Below, piece after piece: positions 57,233 to 64,000 of a stretch of DNA of 64,000 bases. This DNA comes from Lentisphaerae bacterium GWF2_49_21 (GTDB taxonomy: Bacteria > Verrucomicrobiota > Lentisphaeria > Victivallales > GWF2-50-93): NCBI GenBank assembly GCA_001804805.1, contig MHBH01000077.1:1-64000 (forward strand). Reading direction: 5' to 3'. The first letter of the stretch is position 1, and each line of letters begins with the position of its first letter. Position numbers and translations under genes: made by a program. The notes beneath the pieces were generated by a model. That model was not told where the DNA came from, did not search any database, and saw nothing but the letters and a program-made list of their open reading frames with translations.

Positions 57233-58549
57233 ATGAATATCTTCCACGAACCATCCCGCGACATCCCATGCGTTGAACACGTTGACGTTCTTGTGGCTGG
57301 CAGCGGTCCTGCCGGTATCGCCGCCGCTATGGCTGCGGCCCGCCTCGGAGCCTCAGTCCGCCTGATCGAGCAGAACGGCTGCCTGGGCGGCATATGGACG
57401 TCCGGTCTGCTATGCTGGATACTCGATATCCGCAACAAGCAGGATGGTATCCTTCGTGAAATTGTTGATGCGCTGGATCGGCGTGGTGCGACCTGGCCGG
57501 TCAAGGTTGCCGCCTGCGCCTTTCAGCCGGAGGCGATGAAAATCCTGCTCGAAGACACATGTCTCGCCGCTGGCGTGCGTATACGTCTGCATACCCGGCT
57601 ATGTGCGGCGGCTTGCGATCCAGGCGGCCGGCTGGCCACGGTGATCACTGAGTCGACGTCCGGACGCGAGGCATGGGGGGCCACATGTTTTGTCGATGCG
57701 ACCGGCAATGGTGACCTCGCAGCCATGGCTGGATGCAGTTTCGACTACGGACGGCCGGAGGACGGCAAGGCCCAGCCGATGTCCCTGCTTGCCCTGGTTA
57801 GCGGTCCGTTGGCGTCGGAAATCCCTGAAGTGATGCACGACGGCTCTCAGCCTGGGCGGGCGGACAAGGAGCGTCTGCTGGCGCTGATCCGCGCCGGCGG
57901 ATTCGAACCATCGTCGGGAATGCCGATGCTGATACCCCTCGCACCGCGGCTATACGCGCTGGGCAACTGCAATCATATCTACGGGGCCGATGCCCTCGAC
58001 AGCCAAGCGCTGACAGATGCTACCATCCGAGCGCGCACAGAGACCCGCAACGTCGTCACCGCCCTGAGATCTCACGGCGGTCCGTGGTCGGAACTCCAAC
58101 TCGTCGCCACCGCCGAACACATCGGCGTTCGCGAGGGCCGTCGGATTCATGGGCTCCACCAGGTCGTGGTCGGCGAGATGGAAGGCGGAGTGCGGCATCC
58201 TGATCCGGTCTGCCGTGCGACCTTCGGAGTTGATGTACATGCTATAACAGGTGGTCCGGGCGCTACATGCGAACCTGGCATCAAACGGCACGTGCTGCCC
58301 TATGACATACCCTTGCGCGCGCTTATCGCTGCAGATCGCGACGGGCTGCTCCTCGCCGGGCGCTGCATCAGCGGTGATTTCCTGTCGCACTCCAGCTATC
58401 GGCAGACCGGCGATGCTGTTCCGATGGGCGAGGCTGCAGGAGCTTGCGCCGCCCTGGCCGCGCGGACAGGGCGCTTGCCACACCAGGTTGCATGGTCGGA
58501 ACTGGCCGCTGCTTTGCCGCAGCTGGGCAGGTTGATCGAGGTGCAGTGA
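57233..58549 (+). CDS. FAD-dependent oxidoreductase (PF12831-type), second copy, GC-rich
   Basis: A 438-residue flavoprotein with [19 protein letters not shown] near residues 20-38, [28 protein letters not shown], the [13 protein letters not shown] segment and a terminal [20 protein letters not shown]. It is a paralogue of the gene at 53887. By eye its DNA is richer in G+C and uses more GCC/CGC/CTG codons than its neighbours, so it may have been acquired separately. AAAGGA lies six bases before the ATG. The natural substrate is unknown; the neighbourhood suggests a sugar derivative. Confidence 0.84.
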   Translation: MNIFHEPSRDIPCVEHVDVLVAGSGPAGIAAAMAAARLGASVRLIEQNGCLGGIWTSGLLCWILDIRNKQDGILREIVDALDRRGATWPVKVAACAFQPEAMKILLEDTCLAAGVRIRLHTRLCAAACDPGGRLATVITESTSGREAWGATCFVDATGNGDLAAMAGCSFDYGRPEDGKAQPMSLLALVSGPLASEIPEVMHDGSQPGRADKERLLALIRAGGFEPSSGMPMLIPLAPRLYALGNCNHIYGADALDSQALTDATIRARTETRNVVTALRSHGGPWSELQLVATAEHIGVREGRRIHGLHQVVVGEMEGGVRHPDPVCRATFGVDVHAITGGPGATCEPGIKRHVLPYDIPLRALIAADRDGLLLAGRCISGDFLSHSSYRQTGDAVPMGEAAGACAALAARTGRLPHQVAWSELAAALPQLGRLIEVQ

Positions 58550-58590
58550 AAAGACGCGTACCGTATTGGATTATCACAAGGAGTCCATAC

Positions 58591-59376
58591 ATGAACACAG
58601 GAAAAATATTTCAGATCTTCACCCTTATCGAACTGCTGATTGTAATCGCAATTATCGCGGTGCTTGTCGCATTGCTGCTGCCGGCCCTGAGCGGGGCAAA
58701 AGAGGTGGCGCACAGGCTAATCTGCGGGTCCAATATAAGACAGATGGGCATTCTGGTCCTGGCATATGCACAGGACAATGACGGCAATTTCCCCGAGCAC
58801 AGGAATTCCGAGAACAGCTGGCCATATGCGTATTCATACTGGGGGAGGAAATACACAAATTTCCATGCTGACTATGTGATTCAGAGTTCGAAAAATCCGG
58901 ACATTGCATTCTGCAAGGACTCGCTTGAGGCATATCGCTCGGATCCTGCACATGTCATCCATGAAAGCTACAAGCACTGGAGCAACACTTCCCCGGCGGC
59001 CAATTATCCTTCGCACATAGGATACTGCTATTATTATGGCGCGGATGAGACACATGGCACCAACGGACGAAGCGGATATACCATGCTGCAGAAAGTTCCA
59101 AATCCTTCCTTGTCCACAGTCCTCGCCGATTCGATGCGCTTCGGGGGCAGTTCCATGCCGTCGCCACGCATATTGAACCAGGACAAATGGCCTTGGAACC
59201 ATCGAGGACAAAACAGAACAACGTTAGGCAACCGCAGCGGGGGTAACATGTTCTACTGCGACGGGCACGTCAAATGGATGCAGGGTTTCGAGACGCTTAT
59301 GGCCCACAGGCAGTTCATGGAAGGAAGTCCGGACAACACATACGCCGCTGAACAGCCTGGAGATGCGGTCCATTGA
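58591..59376 (+). CDS. Lentisphaerae-type pseudopilin with short DUF1559-like body
   Basis: A 261-residue protein whose N-terminus is a type IV pilin/type II secretion prepilin segment ([20 protein letters not shown], residues about 9-28). The body has [32 protein letters not shown] and a C-terminal [13 protein letters not shown] block, typical of the single prepilin-like proteins that occur in many copies in Lentisphaerae. The residue before Phe-Thr-Leu is Ile, not the usual Gly, so processing by prepilin peptidase is uncertain. AAGGAG precedes ATG 58591. The frame is open to 58444 inside the flavoprotein gene, which I reject. No assembly genes are nearby. Confidence 0.85.
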   Translation: MNTGKIFQIFTLIELLIVIAIIAVLVALLLPALSGAKEVAHRLICGSNIRQMGILVLAYAQDNDGNFPEHRNSENSWPYAYSYWGRKYTNFHADYVIQSSKNPDIAFCKDSLEAYRSDPAHVIHESYKHWSNTSPAANYPSHIGYCYYYGADETHGTNGRSGYTMLQKVPNPSLSTVLADSMRFGGSSMPSPRILNQDKWPWNHRGQNRTTLGNRSGGNMFYCDGHVKWMQGFETLMAHRQFMEGSPDNTYAAEQPGDAVH

Positions 59377-59390
59377 GGAGACGGATTTCA

Positions 59391-59425
59391 GGTGTCAGGT
59401 GTCAGGTGTCGGGTGTCGGGTGTCA
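59391..59425. repeat. Short GGTGTCR heptamer array
   Basis: Five units (GGTGTCA twice, GGTGTCG twice, GGTGTCA) lie just behind the pseudopilin stop. The array is a shorter, slightly degenerate version of the nine-unit array at 39950-40012. Confidence 0.75.
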
Positions 59426-59460
59426 GTGAATTGAAAATAGAAATAAGGAAGGTTGAGTAA

Positions 59461-61749
59461 ATGTCAAAAATCAGGAACTTATTGATTATCATTGCCGTAG
59501 TGATTCTTGCTGCACAGGCACATGCCAAACCTGAAATCACCATAGAGAGACACAAGCCATGCAATCTGTTCTCCGTGGATGAAAAGGTCCTGATGAATGC
59601 GAAATTCGCAGGATTTCCGGCGGGAGATTATGAAGCCCGGGTTTCTCTCACAGACTATTTCGGAGAGAAGAAGGATTTCAAGTTCCCCTTGAAGATAGAG
59701 GAAGGGAAGGCACTGCAGCAGGCTCTTGATCTTGGTACCGCCGCACCGGGATATTATGAGCTGAAGGTTTCAGCGCAGATCAAAAAGTCGGACGGCAAGA
59801 CTTCTGATGTCTCATCGGAAACGATGAGCGTAGGCGTGGTGCATTTCGTGAACAGGACTGCGTCAGAGGCACGTAAGGAGGGATCGCGCTTCGGACTGAA
59901 GTCATTCCAGATCGGACCTCCCGGCATCTGGTGGAGGAAACCGCTGGTCTGGAATCTTGATGAGGTGGTTGACGCATGCGCTCGGCTTGGCCTACAATGG
60001 ACCAGGCATAATTTCAATATAGCAAATCCCGAAAAAGAGCCGGGCATCATCAGCACGACAGATCTGATCACCAGGCATCCGATGAATGTGCTGTTGAAGA
60101 TCGAAGGGATCCCCGAAAACGCCTATGATGCGAAGCGATACGGGCCTATCGACAAGTTCAAGGAAAACAACAAGAACAAGAAAGGATGGAGCAGGACAAC
60201 CGTCCCGCTCAAGGAACCATACCAGGAATGGCTCAGGAAAGAGATCGCGAAAATTCCTCAGGAGCAGAATGTCTTCGAGATCGGCAATGAGGTCTGGGAC
60301 TACATGTCGGGAAAGGAATTCGCCGAATGGTGCCAGATGGTCGTCCCTGTTATAAAGGAAATGCGCCCCGGTGCCGTAGTCGGGGCGGATCCGGGATCTA
60401 CTTCCAGGATGGATTTCACGGAAGCCTTTCATGAAAACGGAGGCATGAATGGAATGAATGCGGTCTTCGTCCATCCATACACTTTTGTGCCCATGCCGGA
60501 GACACGGACGCGCATGGAACTCCGGAACGAGCGCGATTATCTTCGGATGAAGACTGGCAAGGATTTCGATTTCTATGTGAGTGAATACGGCTGGTCCACG
60601 GCTCCCAAGCCAAAGAACGGCCGTTCAGTGACGGAAGTGGTGCAGGCGAAACGGACCGTACGCCAGTCCATGATGCTTTATGCCGAGGACATGAAGACTT
60701 TGGTCCCACACATGATGGGAGACCGCGAGGAGGATCCGGAGAACTGGGACCACTGGTTCGGATTCTTCCGGCTCAACGGACAGCCCAAGCCAGTATTAGT
60801 AGCCCACGCGGTTTCCGCCAGGATGATCGACAGCAGCAGGTATGTGGGCGAATTCCATTATGGATCTGGAATCGGCGCGATGCTCTTTGAAAGGAAAAAT
60901 ATATTTACTCTGGTCCTATGGTCAGGAGAAGACAAGGATCGGGAACTGACCGTAAATTTAGGAGTAAATGAAGTGACAATGGTTGATATCATGGGAAGGG
61001 AAAAGAAGCTCACAGCTGAAAATGGAAAGCTGTCATTGACCTTGACCCCGTCCGCCGTCTATCTTGTCGGTGTCAGTCCGAAGATGGAGGAGCAGGCTCT
61101 GAGCCGGGCAACGGAGCTTGATCCGGACCAGTGGTGGACGCGCAGCGGATCCTATCCGTTGCCGCAGATGAAGCAAAAACTTGAAATCGACGGGGCATTG
61201 GCCGACTGGCAGGTGACTGAGACGGTCGTGAAGAATGGTTCGCGGATATGGCTGGCATATGACAAGGATTTCCTATACATCGCAGGAGAAGTTCCTGACA
61301 CCAAGGTGATCAATGATTATGATCCTTCCGACAAGAAAAAGGATATCACCAAAGGGGATGCCATTGTCGTTCAGATCGGAGCCAGGCCTGCCCGTCAGAT
61401 CGATATGGCCGTCAGGAATATCTATGACTACGAAATCAGTCTGGCACCTGTTTCCGGCAGCGGCAAGCCAGCGCTGTTCGTAAACAACATCCTGTGGAAA
61501 TCTCCGGTATTGCATCCAGCAGGCGGTGAATCCTCGGGCATCCGCCTGGCATCAGGAAAAGCCGATTCCAAGTGGACGGTGGAAGCGGCGATCCCTCTGA
61601 AGCTGCTGTCGGGATTTCCGGCAGCAGGGGAAAAGATCTCCGGATCAATAACGCTCTGGAATGCCGATACCGCTGGAAAGTCCAAAAGTTCCATGCTGCT
61701 GGGAGATGAAGTTCCAGCACGCTGGCCATATTTTATACTGGAGAAATAA
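59461..61749 (+). CDS. Exported clan GH-A glycoside hydrolase with CBM9-like C-terminus
   Basis: A 762-residue exported protein with a signal peptide (RNLLIIIAVVILAAQAHA). A beta-rich N-terminal domain (about 20-140) is followed by a TIM-barrel region. That region holds VFEIGNEVWDY (acid/base Glu about residue 279) and FDFYVSEYGWST (nucleophile Glu about 375), the arrangement of clan GH-A (as in GH5, GH39, GH79 and others). A small beta domain follows (about 490-545). The last 170 residues are CBM9-like (LEIDGALADWQV, FLYIAGEVPD, TVEAAIPLKLL). I do not assign a family number. The tail probably binds carbohydrate. It stands before the SGNH gene with a two-base gap, so the two are co-transcribed. 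Confidence 0.8.
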   Translation: MSKIRNLLIIIAVVILAAQAHAKPEITIERHKPCNLFSVDEKVLMNAKFAGFPAGDYEARVSLTDYFGEKKDFKFPLKIEEGKALQQALDLGTAAPGYYELKVSAQIKKSDGKTSDVSSETMSVGVVHFVNRTASEARKEGSRFGLKSFQIGPPGIWWRKPLVWNLDEVVDACARLGLQWTRHNFNIANPEKEPGIISTTDLITRHPMNVLLKIEGIPENAYDAKRYGPIDKFKENNKNKKGWSRTTVPLKEPYQEWLRKEIAKIPQEQNVFEIGNEVWDYMSGKEFAEWCQMVVPVIKEMRPGAVVGADPGSTSRMDFTEAFHENGGMNGMNAVFVHPYTFVPMPETRTRMELRNERDYLRMKTGKDFDFYVSEYGWSTAPKPKNGRSVTEVVQAKRTVRQSMMLYAEDMKTLVPHMMGDREEDPENWDHWFGFFRLNGQPKPVLVAHAVSARMIDSSRYVGEFHYGSGIGAMLFERKNIFTLVLWSGEDKDRELTVNLGVNEVTMVDIMGREKKLTAENGKLSLTLTPSAVYLVGVSPKMEEQALSRATELDPDQWWTRSGSYPLPQMKQKLEIDGALADWQVTETVVKNGSRIWLAYDKDFLYIAGEVPDTKVINDYDPSDKKKDITKGDAIVVQIGARPARQIDMAVRNIYDYEISLAPVSGSGKPALFVNNILWKSPVLHPAGGESSGIRLASGKADSKWTVEAAIPLKLLSGFPAAGEKISGSITLWNADTAGKSKSSMLLGDEVPARWPYFILEK

Positions 61750-61751
61750 AC

Positions 61752-62735
61752 ATGCGCATTCTCAAACATGAAGAAATACAGTCCTGTGCGACCGGATGCC
61801 TGGACTGGAAATCCGATTCCAAAGGATTCTCAGCTGTCCGTTTTCCACAGCCGGTCATGGATTTTTACGGTCAGAGCGAAGGTTCGCGGATCAGGGCTGA
61901 ATGTCCGGCCGGCGTCGTTCTCGATTTCACCACCGACAGTCTGACGATACGGGTCTGCGGGGAATTTGGCGAAGGCGCCAGGAAATACGCCAGCATCGAT
62001 CTGATCGAGGATGAAGAACTGGTCGACATCATTGAGATTCCCGAAAATGCGCCGATGGCCGACGGCGTATTGCGCGGCAGCCGGGCTGGTCTGCGCCGTT
62101 GCCGTATATACTTGCCGCATGTCCGGTCATTCCACATCCGGTCCATTGAACTGGAGGAAGGCTCGCAGTTCAATCCTTCTGCGCACCGGCCTGTTCTTCT
62201 TGCGCTGGGGGATTCCATCACCCAGGGCATGAACGCGCTTCACCCGGCCCTGACCTATCCGGCACTCACCGCCCGTCTGATGGACATGACGCTCTACAAC
62301 GGCGGTATAGGTGGCGCACGCTTCAATGCGGCAAGCATTCCCGAAATACTTGTAGCAAATCCTGAGCTCATCCTCGTGGCATATGGGACAAATGACTGGA
62401 AGGGCGGACAGTCTCCTGAAAATGCGAAAGCCTATCTCAGGCAGCTGCGAAATCTTTATCCGCAAGTCCCAATCGTTTTGCTTGAACCAATCTTCCGGGC
62501 GATTTCCCTCCAGGCGAATCCTGAAGGCCTGACCTTGGCGGACTACCGTGCACGGCTCCGTGGGATCGCAGGGAAACTGCAAGGCGTCAGAGTAATACCG
62601 AGTGAAAAACTCCTGCCGCCTTCGGAAGAATGGCTGAGCGACGGCACTCATCCCGGCTGCGGCGGACATCTTCTGTATGGCTTGAACCTTGCAGCTCTTC
62701 TGAAGGCGTCTCCCGAAATACTGCCGGCCAGTTGA
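61752..62735 (+). CDS. SGNH/GDSL hydrolase with N-terminal jelly-roll domain
   Basis: A 327-residue esterase. An N-terminal beta domain (about 1-140) precedes the SGNH domain. This domain has ALGDSITQG (Ser about 152), the glycine of NGGIGGARF, the asparagine of AYGTNDWKGG and WLSDGTHPGCGGH (Asp/His about 296-299). The layout resembles carbohydrate esterases of the CE2/CE3-like group that act on acetylated polysaccharides. It has no obvious signal peptide, so it may act on imported oligosaccharides. It directly follows the clan GH-A gene and precedes the solute-binding protein gene. Confidence 0.85.
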   Translation: MRILKHEEIQSCATGCLDWKSDSKGFSAVRFPQPVMDFYGQSEGSRIRAECPAGVVLDFTTDSLTIRVCGEFGEGARKYASIDLIEDEELVDIIEIPENAPMADGVLRGSRAGLRRCRIYLPHVRSFHIRSIELEEGSQFNPSAHRPVLLALGDSITQGMNALHPALTYPALTARLMDMTLYNGGIGGARFNAASIPEILVANPELILVAYGTNDWKGGQSPENAKAYLRQLRNLYPQVPIVLLEPIFRAISLQANPEGLTLADYRARLRGIAGKLQGVRVIPSEKLLPPSEEWLSDGTHPGCGGHLLYGLNLAALLKASPEILPAS

Positions 62736-62783
62736 ACATGACATGATGGGAACTATATTGAATATTTTGGACTGGAATAAAAA

Positions 62784-64000
62784 ATGACAATTAAAACATC
62801 CTCCATTAAATTTAACAGGCTGATTTCATGCCTGCTGCTGTTTTTTTGCTCTCTTGCGTCTTCCGCCCTGTTCTCCGGGGAAGATGAGCCACAGAAGAAG
62901 CTCACCCTCCTCCTGTGGAACATCCCCTCAAAGGGAAGCAACGATGTAAACACGAAGGCCGACCGCGAAGTCTTTGATCTTTTCATCAAGAAACATCCCC
63001 ATATCAATGTCAAGACACTGGTGCCGCTCAAGATCCAGGGACCGGCCTCCGAAGGCAACCAGTTCATGGCCGTCGCCGGCGGAATGGCACCGGACGTCTT
63101 TGATCTCTATGGCAGGAAAGTCGGAGACTACATTGATCAGGGTTTTCTTGCACCTCTCAACGACAGGTTCATGAACGATTTCTCCGGCAAGGGCAAAAAC
63201 TATTCAGGAGTTGAAGCCCCTGACAAGATCTGGGAGATATCCGCGCGCGACGGCCTGATATACGCGGTTCCGCGGTCCTATTATTTCTTGGCGCTGATGT
63301 ACCGCAAGGATCTTTTCATCAAGGCCGGTCTTGATCCAAGCCGCGGCCCGAATGACTGGGATGAGATGTGGGAGATGGGCAAACGTCTCACGTTCATACC
63401 GGCCAAGGAGCCGGGCTCCCCACAGGACCAGATGCCTGTCTATGGATTCTCCCTCGTCAGGGGTCTTCATCAGGGCTGGCATTTCCTGCAGTTTGTCTGG
63501 TCCGGCGGCGGAGAAGTCGTGAAAAGCTTCAAGGACTGCCCTTCATGCGGGAAGACCGTTCCGGTGGAAATTCCCTGTTTTGATTACAGCAAGTTTGGGA
63601 TCAAGCTGGTAAACGAAGCGCAATACGCGGATAAATTCGCCCGGAAAAATGACGCCTGTCCGGAATGCGGAAAAAGTCTTTCAGGCGTGTCAGAAATCAA
63701 ATGGAAGCTTGTTACCAACGGTGAAGGCGGAATAGCCGCTCTTGAATTCTATAGGAAGATTGCGTCCCAGCCCTGGCTGCGCTGCCTGTCCGACCACCCG
63801 AGGCGTGAATTCGACATTACACCGGAAATGAAAAGGAGCGGAACAGCGGAATGTCCGGAATGCGGAGAAAAATATGATCTCGCCTCTGACGGGGTCAGCA
63901 ACAGGATTTATGAGGGGATAGCGCGAAGCACGATGGGAGCAGTGCGCGGGGAGAGATATGACTATGCCATGCAGATCACCCAGCTGGGCGGCGTAATCAA
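62784..64000 (+). CDS. Extracellular solute-binding protein with CxxC zinc-ribbon-like inserts (partial at window edge)
   Basis: At least 405 residues, open at the right edge. A signal peptide (about 14-35, ending near SSALFSGED) precedes a family 1 sugar-binding-protein start: LTLLLWNIPSK, FDLFIKKHPHINVKTL, NQFMAVAGGMAPDVFDLYG, FLAPLNDRF and YRKDLFIKAGLDPS. Unusually for an exported protein, the middle carries CPSCG (Cys252, Cys255), CPECG (Cys292, Cys295) and CPECG (Cys357, Cys360), plus Cys334 in LRCLSDHP, each followed by a short hairpin-like stretch. These look like zinc-ribbon knuckles inserted into the binding protein. It would deliver oligosaccharide to an ABC importer that should lie just beyond the window. 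Confidence 0.82.
   Translation, partial: MTIKTSSIKFNRLISCLLLFFCSLASSALFSGEDEPQKKLTLLLWNIPSKGSNDVNTKADREVFDLFIKKHPHINVKTLVPLKIQGPASEGNQFMAVAGGMAPDVFDLYGRKVGDYIDQGFLAPLNDRFMNDFSGKGKNYSGVEAPDKIWEISARDGLIYAVPRSYYFLALMYRKDLFIKAGLDPSRGPNDWDEMWEMGKRLTFIPAKEPGSPQDQMPVYGFSLVRGLHQGWHFLQFVWSGGGEVVKSFKDCPSCGKTVPVEIPCFDYSKFGIKLVNEAQYADKFARKNDACPECGKSLSGVSEIKWKLVTNGEGGIAALEFYRKIASQPWLRCLSDHPRREFDITPEMKRSGTAECPECGEKYDLASDGVSNRIYEGIARSTMGAVRGERYDYAMQITQLGGVI

Noticed and set aside
1-64000. tRNA, rRNA and transposase genes
   Set aside because: I looked for T-loop words, rRNA-like stretches and DDE or HUH motifs on both strands and found no credible candidate; a covariance-model search could still find a tRNA I missed.

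Overview
The window looks like a chromosomal segment of a Gram-negative bacterium of the PVC group, most likely Lentisphaerota/Victivallales or a close relative. This is inferred from gene content, since there is no rRNA gene to confirm it. Pointers are a Minf_1886-type protein, a MoxR-DUF58-BatA-DUF4159-transglutaminase operon, a stand-alone short pseudopilin, many secreted sugar-active enzymes, several lipoproteins and a LolA-like protein. The intergenic regions are unusually rich in dispersed hairpin repeats. I found no tRNA, rRNA, CRISPR array, transposase or integrase.

Layout. 0.1-0.7 kb: a small toxin-antitoxin pair whose toxin gene is frameshifted. 0.9-16.4 kb: one long plus-strand cluster, mostly with overlapping or adjacent genes. 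It encodes a VWA/GATase-like membrane protein, a DUF4159 protein, a caspase-like/transglutaminase protein, a MoxR ATPase, a DUF58 protein, a BatA-type VWA protein, an ankyrin-repeat protein, a membrane coiled-coil protein and a Q/G/S/K-repeat exported protein. It reads as one envelope-associated AAA+/VWA machine. 16.7-22.4 kb: an ArfB-like ribosome-rescue factor, a SpoIIE-type phosphatase facing an RsbW-like kinase and a STAS protein (a partner-switching module without a visible sigma factor), an acylating aldehyde dehydrogenase and a DUF6062 protein. 22.5-32.5 kb: housekeeping and small envelope genes (Gfo/Idh oxidoreductase, LolA-like, purE, a catalytically dead S41-like protein, a Sua5/YrdC protein, an STN-domain protein, an acyltransferase, a PAP2-like phosphatase, a LysM lipoprotein, Minf_1886). 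32.5-39.9 kb: an M16 protease, a MetF-MetV fusion and a MurU-AmgK-like fusion for cell-wall sugar recycling.

40.1-64.0 kb is a carbohydrate-utilisation region. It holds a GH63/MGH1-like hydrolase, a deleted URO-D remnant, a DUF4143-type ATPase, a GH31 enzyme, two alpha/alpha-toroid proteins, a GH4 enzyme, an oligogalacturonate-lyase-like propeller, two FAD oxidoreductases around a sialate O-acetylesterase, a pseudopilin, a clan GH-A enzyme with a CBM9-like tail, an SGNH hydrolase, and the start of a sugar-type solute-binding protein carrying CxxC zinc-ribbon-like inserts. Acyl-decorated plant or algal polysaccharide is the likely food, but the exact glycan cannot be read from the sequence.

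Most unusual signals: the zinc-knuckle solute-binding protein at the right edge; a chimeric gene remnant at 50.7-51.0 kb that joins the start of one neighbouring gene to the end of another; a family of about 110-125 bp repeats made of GTAA/TTAC-loop hairpins; a 25 bp inverted-repeat element with a rearranged relative 12 kb away; and a duplicated leader in front of two unrelated AT-rich small genes.
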